Source of the DNA: Nostoc sp. NIES-4103
GTDB taxonomy: Bacteria > Cyanobacteriota > Cyanobacteriia > Cyanobacteriales > Nostocaceae
Assembly: GCF_002368335.1 (NCBI RefSeq)
Contig: NZ_AP018288.1
Span: 8,109,762 to 8,173,761 of the forward strand
Direction of reading: 5' to 3'
DNA: 64,000 nt
The notes under the pieces were generated by a model that saw only the letters and a program-made list of their open reading frames with translations, was not told the DNA's origin and made no database searches. Below are positions 8,502-17,127 of this stretch, in pieces (the stretch's first letter is position 1; each line of letters begins with the position of its first letter). The position numbers and the translations under genes are program-made.

Positions 8502-9566
8502 AACTAATATCTCCTGATAGTTCTAAGAGGATGTTTGGAAAGTCGTAAAGTACACTCAAAACCCCGCTTCCATTCCTCTCCCCGAAAGGTCGATAGGCTT
8601 TGAATTCCCCCTTTCCGCGTCGGAAAGGGGGTTAGGGGGTTAGGTCTTGGATAACTTTGATGTTTTGCATAATACTTTTCAACATCCTCTAAATATCTTC
8701 TGGTTTTAGCAGATTTTTGTAATACTCTGACATTCCCCCAGAACTTAAGTTCTAGGCTAACAACTCAAGTATACTCAAGTGGACTCAAATTTCTGCTTAG
8801 TCCTATCCTGGTGTAAGAATACCTAATTTTTTTACGTAGACGCGCAGCGGTGAGGGAGTCGCAATCTTGGCGGTTCCCGTCGATTGCGAACTCCCGAACC
8901 CGAAGGGCTTGCCGCAGGCTACCGCAGAGGACGCAGAGAACACAGAGAAAAAGAGGGGATAGGTATTCTTTGAGCGGGAAGGGAGTAGTCCTCTTGAGAG
9001 GACTTTAACTATTAGCCTGGGAATTGATTACCAGGCGAGATAGTAACGGAGTGGGAGATTTCAATGATATGGGTAATCACAAGATATAACCCCCAAGTAC
9101 TTTTGTTTACAAGTATTTGCCCATCAAGCCGAAATCGGGATGATATTCTTTGAATATGGGCTATTTTTTGTCAAAAAGATTGAAAAAAATAATCTTTTGC
9201 TATCAAGTTTTTTTTAGCATCAACAAGCTAGCTAGTCTATTTTAGATTCTAGCTTGAAGCAGTTATTTTTGACAGATGAAAAATCAAAAAATACCCGTTC
9301 CAGCTATAAAAATATGTTAATATATAAATGAGATCGATCGCAGGGAACTTCCAACATAGATAAAAAAAGTGGCAACACCCTTTACTGAAAGCTGAGGTAA
9401 GAGTAACGCCAAACCAGGATCTAGGAAGATGCAACTATGGGAGGTTCGAGTGAGGAGCCTGCGAGACGTGTAAACCCAGGTTTGTTGTGGAGGAAACCTT
9501 TGTATAGAATAGACAATTATGGCTGAGGGGTCTGGTTGCATTCAACTAGACCCTTCAGTTTATAAT
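8502..9566. other. Long intergenic region with hairpins and dispersed repeats
   Basis: About 1.06 kb without a supported gene. It holds a perfect 11-bp stem hairpin at 8607-8631 (CCCCCTTTCCG, loop CGT), an imperfect hairpin at 8854-8895 built from GGGAGTCGCAATC and its complement around a proline-rich-looking GC stretch, the phrase ACGCAGAGAACACAGAG typical of cyanobacterial intergenic repeats, and an 8-bp stem hairpin at 8987-9004 (AGTCCTCT). None is followed by a good T-run. Short ORFs at 9249-9541 on the minus strand have no ribosome binding site or recognisable product. Confidence 0.6.
8607..8631. repeat. Perfect hairpin (REP-like)
   Basis: CCCCCTTTCCG at 8607-8617 pairs perfectly with CGGAAAGGGGG at 8621-8631 around a CGT loop. 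It is followed by GTTAGGGGGTT rather than a T-run, so it is more likely a dispersed palindromic repeat than a terminator. Confidence 0.7.
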
Positions 9567-11012
9567 TCATCCTTTCACCACAGCAATGGGATGCAGACGT
9601 GCTACTTTACGGGCAATTCCTGCAAGGCTGACTACATTTACCACTCGGCTGACATCTTTGTATGCTTGGGGTGCTTCCTCAGCTAAACCAGACATGGAAC
9701 CAGCGCGGATGCTAATACCTTCGTGTTCCAGTTCACCCTTGAGGCGATCGCCTTTAATTTCTCGCTTAGCTTTGTGACGACTCATCACCCGTCCCGCACC
9801 GTGACAACTCGAACCAAATGACAGGCGATCGCTTGCTTGTGTCCCTACCAAAATCCAACTCTGCGTTCCCATGGAACCAGGAACGAGAACAGGCTGTCCT
9901 AAAGAACGATATTCCCCAGGTAAATCTGCAAATCCCGGGCCAAATGCTCGTGTTGCTCCCTTACGATGCACACAGACGGTCAGATTTTCTCCTTCAACTT
10001 CGTGGGTTTCAATTTTGGCCATGTTGTGAGCAATATCATAAACTTGGCGTAGTGTAGAGTTTTTTCTACCAAACACCTCCTGAAAACTTCGCCGCGTATG
10101 CGATGCTAAAACTTGGCGGTTAGCAAAGGCATAGTTGGCGGCTGACTTCATCGCAGCGAGATAAGCTTGTCCTTCTGGTGATTCAATTGGGGCACAAACT
10201 AATTCCCGGTCAGGTAAATCAATCCCATAGCGGATGACTGCAAATTGCAAATCTTGTACATAATCAGTGCAGATTTGATGCCCAAAGCCACGAGAACCGC
10301 AATGAATTTGCACCGCTAAACAACCTTCATACAAACCCATCACTTCTGCGGCCTCACGGTCAAAAACTTCCTCCACCACATCCACCTCTAGGAAGTGATT
10401 ACCCGCGCCCAAGGTTCCCAATTGACCTTTACCTCGCTCTTTTGCCCGCTTACTTGCAGCATCTGGATCTGCCCCTTCCAGACAGCCGAATTCTTCTGTG
10501 CGTTCCAAATCTTCCGCTTCTGCATATCCCTGAGTTAGTGCCCAGTGTGCGCCTTGTAGACATATCTGGTTTAATTCTTCATTGTTCAGGGGGACGCTGC
10601 CTTTTTCTCCCACACCACTGGGACAATTACGATAAAGGACACTTGCCAAATCACTTAAATAAGGTTTAGCCTTCTTATACTCAATTGTAGATGTCAAAAC
10701 ACGCACACCACAGTTGATATCATAACCGACTGCTCCTGGTGAGATAATTCCCCCTGGTACTCGTGTTGCCATTACCCCACCAATGGGCATCCCATAACCT
10801 TGGTGAACATCAGGCATAACGACTACATGACCTACTAACCCAGGTAAACGGGCAACATTTACAGCTTGAGTTGTTGATAAATCTCCCAAGGCATCTTCAA
10901 GGATTTCCTCATCGGCAAAAATCCAGACAGGAACTTTCATATCTGGATGAAACGACGTAGGAATTTCCCATAAATAATCACTAATGCGGCGAAAATCTTG
11001 TTTGTTGACCAT
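9567..11012 (-). CDS. rtcB: RNA-splicing ligase RtcB
   Basis: This 481-residue protein is an RtcB ligase, which uses GTP and Mn2+ to join 2',3'-cyclic phosphate or 3'-phosphate RNA ends to 5'-OH ends, in tRNA or damaged-RNA repair. The Mn-binding Cys is in YDINCGVR (Cys101). GNHFLEV at 205-211 and [10 protein letters not shown] at 237-246 are family metal/phosphate motifs, and the guanylylated His is His404 in SSCHGAGR, the same number as in the archaeal enzyme of equal length. The gene for its cofactor archease lies upstream on the same strand, 125 bp away, so this is a two-gene unit. The intervening gap is filled by short tandem repeats. Confidence 0.97.
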   Translation of the reverse strand: MVNKQDFRRISDYLWEIPTSFHPDMKVPVWIFADEEILEDALGDLSTTQAVNVARLPGLVGHVVVMPDVHQGYGMPIGGVMATRVPGGIISPGAVGYDINCGVRVLTSTIEYKKAKPYLSDLASVLYRNCPSGVGEKGSVPLNNEELNQICLQGAHWALTQGYAEAEDLERTEEFGCLEGADPDAASKRAKERGKGQLGTLGAGNHFLEVDVVEEVFDREAAEVMGLYEGCLAVQIHCGSRGFGHQICTDYVQDLQFAVIRYGIDLPDRELVCAPIESPEGQAYLAAMKSAANYAFANRQVLASHTRRSFQEVFGRKNSTLRQVYDIAHNMAKIETHEVEGENLTVCVHRKGATRAFGPGFADLPGEYRSLGQPVLVPGSMGTQSWILVGTQASDRLSFGSSCHGAGRVMSRHKAKREIKGDRLKGELEHEGISIRAGSMSGLAEEAPQAYKDVSRVVNVVSLAGIARKVARLHPIAVVKG

Positions 11013-11040
11013 ATCCCCTCCTAGTTTGAGGATTTGGTAA

Positions 11041-11137
11041 TGAATTGGGGATTGGGGAGCAGGGGAGCGGGGGAGCAGGGGTGCAGGGGTGCAGGGGAGA
11101 ATAACTGTTGACTAATGACTAATGACTAATGACTAAT
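11041..11137. repeat. Short tandem repeats between archease and rtcB
   Basis: G-rich GGGGAGCA/GGGGTGCA units (11055-11098) are followed by four copies of the heptamer GACTAAT (11109-11136). These are short tandemly repeated sequences of the type typical of heterocystous cyanobacteria. They sit inside what is probably one transcription unit. Confidence 0.85.
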
Positions 11138-11566
11138 TCAAACATCTAATACTAATGTAGCTTCCAATCCTGTTTCTGTTTGCTGAATTGAGAGATTGTG
11201 ATAGGTGACTGCTTTAATAAATTTATTCCAATTTTGCACATGACCGCCTCTAACTTCTGCCTCTAGAGAGTGGACATCAAGATGCAAAATTTCAAATTGG
11301 TTAAATCCTAAGTTTTCACTCTCATGTAGATACAAAAGTTCATTTAACCAGGCTACCAGTAGGCTTACATGGTCAATCCCTTGGAGTTGAATTTTTCGCT
11401 TAATAGAAGACTCTGAAGCTAGCTCGACATCTGCTAATGCATAAAGTGCGATCGCTGCTTGGATAAACAAGTCGGTTAAATTTTGTCCCCAAACGCGATA
11501 AGCCCAGTCAGCTGTATGCTCAACTTCTTCAAAGCCTGCAAAATTGAGAAAATTTGGACTGTTCAT
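11138..11566 (-). CDS. Archease (RtcB-activating protein)
   Basis: A 142-residue archease. It shows the family's N-terminal FEEVEHTADWAYRVWG block with the HTAD metal-site motif, the central DHVSLLVAWLNELLYLHE helix and the C-terminal ATLVLDV strand ending in the conserved Asp. Archease speeds guanylylation of RtcB and restores multiple turnover. Its location immediately upstream of rtcB on the same strand supports the pairing. Length is normal for the family. Confidence 0.95.
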   Translation of the reverse strand: MNSPNFLNFAGFEEVEHTADWAYRVWGQNLTDLFIQAAIALYALADVELASESSIKRKIQLQGIDHVSLLVAWLNELLYLHESENLGFNQFEILHLDVHSLEAEVRGGHVQNWNKFIKAVTYHNLSIQQTETGLEATLVLDV

Positions 11567-11596
11567 AAATTTCGCAGTTGAACAGTTAGCTATTTA

Positions 11597-12070
11597 TTGT
11601 TTAACAGAGATGATCCCATTTTATCAACGTTGGAGATTTACAACTGCTACAGAGAAATTTTAATTTATGTCCAAACACAACTAATTCCAATGAAGTTTAA
11701 AACAAATACAGTATTTATCTTTCCCCAAAGTAGCAAAAGAAGGATTAATGTCACGACGGAAGCTGCTACAGACTGCGCGAAACACCGAAACGTGAAAGCA
11801 GAAGTTACTACAAAGAAGGCGGAAGCTGCTACAGACTGCGCGAAACACCGAAACGTGAAAGCGGAAGTTGCTACTGTGAAGACAAAAGCTGCTACAGACT
11901 GCGCGAAACACCGAAACGTGAAAGCAGAAGTTACTACAGGGAAGGCGGAAGCTGCTACAGGGAAAGCAGAACAGAGAAATTTATCGGTACACAAAAAGTT
12001 TTACTCAAATGATAAGTATATCAAGTCCGCCGAGCGCCACCCCCTACACCCTGCCACAAGCAAGGTTTGA
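11597..12070 (+). CDS. Doubtful ORF generated by a 63-bp tandem repeat
   Basis: A 157-codon frame whose middle is made of a 21-residue repeat (AATDCAKHRNVKAEVTT-type). Because 63 is a multiple of three, every frame without a stop in one unit stays open through all copies, on both strands, so openness is weak evidence for coding. No ribosome binding site or homologous domain is apparent. I lean towards non-coding minisatellite DNA, with a small chance that it is a lineage-specific repetitive basic protein. Confidence 0.2.
   Translation: MFNRDDPILSTLEIYNCYREILIYVQTQLIPMKFKTNTVFIFPQSSKRRINVTTEAATDCAKHRNVKAEVTTKKAEAATDCAKHRNVKAEVATVKTKAATDCAKHRNVKAEVTTGKAEAATGKAEQRNLSVHKKFYSNDKYIKSAERHPLHPATSKV
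11762..11971 (+). repeat. 63-bp tandem repeat, three full copies plus a partial
   Basis: Units start at GCTGCTACAGAC: 11762, 11825 and 11888, and a partial unit begins at 11951, giving an exact 63-bp period. The core CGAAACACCGAAACGTGAAA is identical in all three full copies. Differences are concentrated in the last third of each unit (ACAAAGAAGG, ACTGTGAAGA, ACAGGGAAGG). Confidence 0.95.
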
Positions 12071-12153
12071 TGTTTTCAAGGGTGTCATTCCTCCCCCATG
12101 ATAATCATCCTGCCCTTTTCGCTAAAATCAACATAAACGGGAAAAATCTTGCT

Positions 12154-12744
12154 ATGGTAGCCATCTCCCAACAACCGCAAAAAATGACCATTGAGGAATA
12201 TCTCGCATGGGAACCTCAGCAAGAGCTTCGCTATGAATACGTCAACGGCGAAGTTTTTGCGATGACAGGTGGTACAATTCCTCACAATGATATTGCACTT
12301 AATTTTTACACAGCCTTACGCCCACATTTACGTGCTAGAGGTTGCCGAGTCAATGTGTCGGACGTGAAAGTGCAAGTTACTCCTAAAAGTCCTTACTATT
12401 ATCCTGATGTGATTGTCAGTTGCGACCCTCAAGACCTCAATGCTCTCAATTTTATCCAAAACCCGAAAATAATTGCCGAAGTTCTCTCCCCTGGTACAAG
12501 CAACAAAGATAGGGGGGAAAAATTCACTAATTATCTAAAAATTCCTTCTTTACAAGAATATTTATTGATAGATTCTCAAACAATCTCCGTCGAACGCTAC
12601 TGTCGGGGAGAGGGAAGAATGTGGTTTTACTATCCCTACACCCAAGGAGATATTATTACCTTATCCAGCATCAAATTTGAATTGGCGATCGCACTACTGT
12701 ATGAAGATGTTGTATTAGCAGCAGAAGAAGAACAGAGTTTATAG
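12154..12744 (+). CDS. Uma2-family (DUF820) putative endonuclease
   Basis: A 196-residue protein from ATG 12154 (MVAISQQPQKMTIEEYLAWE). It belongs to the Uma2/DUF820 family of PD-(D/E)XK-fold proteins, greatly expanded in cyanobacteria. Supporting blocks are MTIEEYLAWE, RYEYVNGEV, GGTIPHNDI, YYYPDVIVSCD (acidic residue) and PKIIAEVLSPGTSNKDRGEKFTNY (E-x-L-S with later K). The longer frame from 12067 adds 29 residues not seen in the family, so the internal start is preferred. Cellular role is unknown for almost all members. It is not obviously part of an operon. Confidence 0.88.
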   Translation: MVAISQQPQKMTIEEYLAWEPQQELRYEYVNGEVFAMTGGTIPHNDIALNFYTALRPHLRARGCRVNVSDVKVQVTPKSPYYYPDVIVSCDPQDLNALNFIQNPKIIAEVLSPGTSNKDRGEKFTNYLKIPSLQEYLLIDSQTISVERYCRGEGRMWFYYPYTQGDIITLSSIKFELAIALLYEDVVLAAEEEQSL

Positions 12745-12869
12745 TTTATAGAGAAGTTCTACCAGGAACTAGCAAGGAAGCTTGATGAGGTTATTGGGGT
12801 TGCTGATGGGGAGCTAATATCTGTATTCTTAAAAGTGGATGATTGCAAAAGTAATAATACAAATTAAAT

Positions 12870-13511
12870 ATGTACAATTCCCAAGAAGACTTCACAAACG
12901 ATGCTCTGTCCTGTGGTTCAACCTATTACTCAGATTCATCTCTGCAACCACAAAAGATAGATGTAGCTTATGCTATATATCAAAAAGCAAAGGCAGGCTC
13001 AGTTTTAGGTATTACCATTGTTGGACGTTTACAACTGAAAACTCAAGGAGCAGATGGTCAATTTGTCTTAATTCCCTCAGATGAAAGCTTCCCTAGCATT
13101 GATGAGGATATGAAAAAAAATCTCTTAACTCTAGACGAAGATTTTAATCAACAAAGTGGTAGCATTTTGAGTTCAGAAAACTGGTCATTGCTTGCTAATG
13201 ATGCATGGTTGCTAGGAGGCCTTCATGCACTGACTGAATTTCACTTTGCATCTCCGTTAAGATGGAGCAACCTTTGGGATGAAAATAAAAAAAGAATATC
13301 GGTGACTGCACGGGAAGTCATAGGCATTACATCTTTTGGTTATCAATTGATTAGACCGCAGCCTAAACTTGAAGCGGTGGCTGTGTGTGTCAACGAACAA
13401 GAAGCCATAAACGCATCTTTATTGACATATAAAGAAAAAGTCAGAACTTATTTAACAGAAGATGCCTTACAACAGTTCTTCACATCACTTCCCAGTGAGG
13501 TGACTCAATAA
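12870..13511 (+). CDS. Hypothetical protein (213 aa)
   Basis: A 213-residue soluble protein I do not recognise. Composition and even spread of codons look coding. It begins MYNSQEDFTNDALSCGS, has a central LLANDAWLLGGLHALTEFHFASPLRW-like region rich in aromatic residues and a charged C-terminal helix (TYKEKVRTYLTEDALQQFF). No signal peptide or membrane helix is present. Its stop lies just before a block of heptamer tandem repeats. Possibly a cyanobacterial orphan; no function is proposed. Confidence 0.6.
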   Translation: MYNSQEDFTNDALSCGSTYYSDSSLQPQKIDVAYAIYQKAKAGSVLGITIVGRLQLKTQGADGQFVLIPSDESFPSIDEDMKKNLLTLDEDFNQQSGSILSSENWSLLANDAWLLGGLHALTEFHFASPLRWSNLWDENKKRISVTAREVIGITSFGYQLIRPQPKLEAVAVCVNEQEAINASLLTYKEKVRTYLTEDALQQFFTSLPSEVTQ

Positions 13512-13552
13512 TATCATGTCCGTTTAAACACTTATGATACCTGTGGAGGTCG

Positions 13553-13655
13553 GTAATGGGTAATGGGTAATGGGTAATGGGTACTGGGTAATGGGTAATG
13601 GGTAATGGGTAATGGGTACTGGGTACTGGGTACTGGGTAATGGGTAATGGGTGAG
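13553..13655. repeat. Heptamer tandem repeat (GGGTAAT/GGGTACT)
   Basis: About fourteen units of GGGTAAT or GGGTACT run from 13553 to about 13652. The T-A-A-T and T-A-C-T variants are arranged in blocks. This is a classic cyanobacterial short tandem repeat. An antisense frame through it is a repeat artefact. Confidence 0.9.
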
Positions 13656-13710
13656 ATGTGATGACTAATAGTAAAATCCAATGCCCAATTCCCAATGCCC
13701 AATTCCCAAA

Positions 13711-15657
13711 CTAAAAAGTATCTTTAGAAATATAGCCAGTTCGCAACCATTCATCCATTTCTGGGGGAGGCTGGACGCGGTGGAGTTGCGATCGCAATTC
13801 TTCTCCTTCTAAAACTTCTTTCTCCAATAGAGATTCTGCTGTTTCTACTAATAGTTCCCGATTATTTGCCAGAATTTTGAGGGCAATATGATGTGCGCCA
13901 TCGACAATTTCTTTAACTTCTTTGTCGATTTGTTCGGCAATTGTGGCACTAACTACACGTCGAGGATTAGTTAACGCTTCTATAAACTGTTGTTGAATCT
14001 TCTCAAAGGCAATAGGGCCAAGTTTATTACTCATACCATAAAGCGTCACAAATCTATCTGCCAGTTCTGTGGCTGTTTGAATATCATCACTGGCACCAGT
14101 GGAAGTCCTAGCAAAAATTAACTCTTCTGCCGATCGCCCTCCCAAAAGTGTGACAATGCGACCGCGAATTTCATCTTCTGTCATCAAAAAGCGGTCTTCT
14201 TCTGGTAGTTGTAATGTGTAGCCTAAAGCACCTACACCACGAGGCACAACGGAGATTTTTTCCACGTTTCCAGCACCAGGCATCAGCGTCCCAATCAATG
14301 CATGTCCAACTTCGTGATAGGCGACTGTCTTTTTCTCAGTTTCATTTAGCACCCGTGACTTTTTCTCTAGTCCTGTCAAGACTCGCTCAATCGCTTCGTT
14401 AAAATCAGTCATTGTTACAGCTTCACGGTTGCTTCTAGCTGCTAATAGTGCTGCTTCGTTTACTAAGTTAGCTAAATCTGCGCCTGCAAACCCAGGAGTT
14501 CGGGCTGCCAACTTCGATAAATCTACATCAGATGCTAGTATCACATTTTTAGCGTGGATTTTGAGAATCGCTTGGCGACCAATTTTATCTGGGCGGTCTA
14601 CCACAATTTGACGGTCAAACCGACCAGGACGCAACAAGGCTGAGTCTAAAACTTCGGGACGGTTGGTAGCAGCCAGGAGAATTACACCAGCGTTAGCATT
14701 AAAACCATCCATCTCAGAGAGTAACTGGTTGAGTGTCTGTTCTCGCTCATCATTACCACCCATGATTGGGCCGCCACTAGTTCGTGATTTTCCCAAAGCA
14801 TCCAATTCATCAATGAAAACAATACAAGGTGCTTGCTGCTTGGCTTGCTCAAACAAATCGCGTACTCTAGCTGCACCCAGACCAACAAATAACTCAATAA
14901 ACTCCGAACCAGAAATACTAAAGAAAGGAACTCCCGCTTCGCCTGCGATCGCTTTTGCCAATAATGTCTTTCCCGTTCCCGGAGGCCCCACCAGCAACAC
15001 CCCTTTAGGAATTTTCGCTCCTAAGCGAGTATACTTACTAGCATTTTTTAGAAAATCCACAATCTCTTGTAGTTCTACTTTGGCTTCATCTACTCCCGCC
15101 ACATCGTCGAATTTGACGTGCATAGTTCCTTGTGAGTAAATGCGAGCATTGCTCTTACCAATTTTCAAGGCTGCGGGGCCACCTATTTGACTGCGACTGA
15201 GCAAAAAGCCCCAAATGGCAAAGAAAATCAGCGGTGGTAAAATCCAGCTCAGTAAGGTAGCAAACCAACCCATACGACTGGGGGCTGGTGCAGAAAATTC
15301 TACTTGATGCTGTCGCAGAAGCTTTGGTAAATCTGAATCACTAGTCACTGGTATGGTAACAAACGTGTGTAGACGCTTTGCGTCTTGTTGTAAGACATCA
15401 CGTTGCTTGTCTGGTTGGGCTGTTGGTTCTGGTTTGATTTCATACTCAATGCGTTCAGAACTGATGACAGCACGGCTAACTTTACCAGCTTCTACCTGAG
15501 AAACAAATTCACTATAGGGTACTCTGGGATAAAGAGGTTCTCCGAAGAGAAACAAATTCAAAAATATTAGTAATGCTAACCAGAGTATTAAACTAGCCCC
15601 AAGCTGTCTAGATTCAGCTGGTTTAACGTCGCGATCGCCATCAGTGTCAACTGGCAT
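13711..15657 (-). CDS. ftsH: ATP-dependent zinc metalloprotease FtsH
   Basis: A 648-residue membrane AAA+ protease that degrades damaged or unassembled membrane proteins, in cyanobacteria notably photosystem II D1. Transmembrane helices are at about 20-39 and 129-153, with the lumenal/periplasmic domain between them. Walker A GPPGTGKT is at 224-231, Walker B IVFIDE at 279-284, and the second region of homology is near 330-350. The zinc site HEVGH is at 448-452, with the later acidic ligand in DDIQTATEL. Length and order of domains are normal. Cyanobacteria carry several FtsH paralogues, and which one this is cannot be decided here. Heptamer repeats lie just upstream of its start. Confidence 0.97.
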   Translation of the reverse strand: MPVDTDGDRDVKPAESRQLGASLILWLALLIFLNLFLFGEPLYPRVPYSEFVSQVEAGKVSRAVISSERIEYEIKPEPTAQPDKQRDVLQQDAKRLHTFVTIPVTSDSDLPKLLRQHQVEFSAPAPSRMGWFATLLSWILPPLIFFAIWGFLLSRSQIGGPAALKIGKSNARIYSQGTMHVKFDDVAGVDEAKVELQEIVDFLKNASKYTRLGAKIPKGVLLVGPPGTGKTLLAKAIAGEAGVPFFSISGSEFIELFVGLGAARVRDLFEQAKQQAPCIVFIDELDALGKSRTSGGPIMGGNDEREQTLNQLLSEMDGFNANAGVILLAATNRPEVLDSALLRPGRFDRQIVVDRPDKIGRQAILKIHAKNVILASDVDLSKLAARTPGFAGADLANLVNEAALLAARSNREAVTMTDFNEAIERVLTGLEKKSRVLNETEKKTVAYHEVGHALIGTLMPGAGNVEKISVVPRGVGALGYTLQLPEEDRFLMTEDEIRGRIVTLLGGRSAEELIFARTSTGASDDIQTATELADRFVTLYGMSNKLGPIAFEKIQQQFIEALTNPRRVVSATIAEQIDKEVKEIVDGAHHIALKILANNRELLVETAESLLEKEVLEGEELRSQLHRVQPPPEMDEWLRTGYISKDTF

Positions 15658-15675
15658 AATTGCTCCTATTAATTA

Positions 15676-15772
15676 TTCAGTCAACAGTCAATAGTCAATA
15701 GTCAATAGTCAATGGTCAATGGTCAATAGTCAGTAGTCAGTAGTCAATAGTCAGTGGTCAGTGGTCATGAGG
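15676..15772. repeat. Heptamer tandem repeat (AGTCAAT/AGTCAGT)
   Basis: About thirteen imperfect units of AGTCAAT, GGTCAAT or AGTCAGT between ftsH and the phosphoribosyltransferase gene. Confidence 0.88.
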
Positions 15773-15779
15773 AAATTAC

Positions 15780-16436
15780 TTACTTACTGGTTACAGCTGA
15801 TCGCTTTGCCAATAAATCGCGTACTTCTTTGTCGCTGGTTTGTGAGAAGTCTTCATACCAAAGACCGATCGCATACATTGGTTCTGGTGTTGTCAAACAA
15901 ATTACTTCGTCTACTTCGGCTCGTAATTGTTCGCAAGTTGTGGCTGGTGCGACCGGAACTGCTACAACAATTTTCTGGGCTTGCTGCGATCGCAATACGG
16001 CAATGGCAGCACGCATGGTTGCACTAGTGGCAATACCATCATCTATTAAAATTACGGTGCGATTTTTTACTTCAGGATGGGGGCGATCGCCACGATAGGC
16101 GCGATCGCGACGCTGTAATTCCCGCAGTTCTTTTGCAGCGACTTCTTCAATGAGACGGCGGTCAATCCCCAAGGAATCTACAACTTCAGAATTTAACACC
16201 CGGACGCCTCCAGAAGCTAACGCACCCATTGCCAGTTCTTCATGAGCAGGAACGCCAAGTTTTCTCACTAAACAAATGTCTAATGGCACATTCAGTGCCT
16301 TTGCTACTTCAAATGCTACTGGCACACCACCACGGGGTAAACCTAACACCAATACATCTGTACGGTTAGCGTAGGCTGTGAGATGCTTTGCTAACATCTG
16401 ACCAGCTTCAGTGCGATTCCGGAATTTAGTAGTCAT
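15780..16436 (-). CDS. Phosphoribosyltransferase-domain protein
   Basis: A 218-residue protein from ATG 16436 (MTTKFRNRTEAGQMLAKHL), preceded by an AAAGGTG-like binding site. It is a type I PRT-fold protein: GLPRGGVPVAFEVA near the N-terminus, CLVRKLGVPAHEELAMGA, and the PRPP loop VILIDDGIATSATMRAAI, with the acidic pair and T-S-A-T. Stand-alone members of this family are widespread and often annotated simply as phosphoribosyltransferase; the substrate base is unknown. The upstream extension to 16475 lacks homology and is omitted. Same strand as ftsH, about 120 bp upstream of it. Confidence 0.9.
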   Translation of the reverse strand: MTTKFRNRTEAGQMLAKHLTAYANRTDVLVLGLPRGGVPVAFEVAKALNVPLDICLVRKLGVPAHEELAMGALASGGVRVLNSEVVDSLGIDRRLIEEVAAKELRELQRRDRAYRGDRPHPEVKNRTVILIDDGIATSATMRAAIAVLRSQQAQKIVVAVPVAPATTCEQLRAEVDEVICLTTPEPMYAIGLWYEDFSQTSDKEVRDLLAKRSAVTSK

Positions 16437-17127
16437 AATTAACACCTTTTGAGGATGAAAGCAAAGTGAATCCAAATATTTTGCGGTTAACTAAGTTCAT
16501 CCGTTCTTTGACCAAGCCCTGTTGGGGCGCACTGGCGTTGTAGGGCGTGGGGGAAGAGATAGCCCCAACAACCTTTGAATACAGAGCTACGTACTTCCAA
16601 GACGATTGCATTGTTTAAGGTTAATAGCCTCGTCCAATACCTTCCCTACACCCTACACCCTAAACCCTACACCCTGTTCATGACATAGCACTATCTCTAT
16701 GTCTAACTTAGAATATAATTTTGAGTAACTTGTGATTCTTGTGGCAACGTCCTGTTAATCGCAACAAAAATTAATTATGATTGCCGCTTTATTGAGTGAG
16801 GACGAGTTTATTAGGATGACGGAGAAATTTATTTGTGTCCGCACTCATATTTACTTTTCTTGATTTTTCCCTACACCCTACACCCTACCCCCCACAACGC
16901 CAGTCCGCTCAAGTCGGGAGACCATGCGCGGCAGTCGCTCATGGGGAGCCACTGCGGTCTTGGGGTCTCACGCCACTTCCTTCAACGGGGGGAACCCCCG
17001 CAACGGAGTGGCTCCCCAAGTGGAGCAAGTGGCGTGGAGACCCCCTCTTGGCCGCGCTGCCGACGCTCCTGCGTCGCTAACGCTGCGCTAACACCACGCG
17101 GCTGGCTCCCCCACACCCTGTTTTCGG
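16437..17127. other. Intergenic region with a large dispersed repeat
   Basis: Nearly 700 bp. 16640-16680 and 16868-16892 carry CCCTACACC-type repeats. 16893-17120 is a member of a dispersed GC-rich repeat (CGCCAGTCGCTCATGGGGAG, TGGAGCAAGTGGCGTGGAGA) found again at about 22.5, 51.6 and 53.2 kb. No gene is supported; plus-strand frames here are repeat artefacts. Confidence 0.7.
16893..17120. repeat. Dispersed GC-rich repeat, long version
   Basis: Contains CGCCAGTC...CATGGGGAGCCACTGCGGTC, an inserted segment CAACGGGGGGAACCCCCGCA (also found twice inside the hybrid kinase gene near 39.2 kb), then CCCAAGTGGAGCAAGTGGCG and ACGCTCCTGCGTCGCTAACG. It appears to be a composite of two repeat modules. 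Confidence 0.8.

Noticed and set aside
9249..9541. Two minus-strand ORFs upstream of rtcB
   Set aside because: They overlap each other in different frames, lack binding sites, and the translated residues do not resemble any family.
11665..11994. Minus-strand frames through the 63-bp repeat
   Set aside because: The period is a multiple of three, so open frames arise without selection. Both strands cannot both be evidence of coding.
13553..13655. Possible CRISPR array
   Set aside because: The repeats are seven bases long without spacers. No cas genes are in the window.
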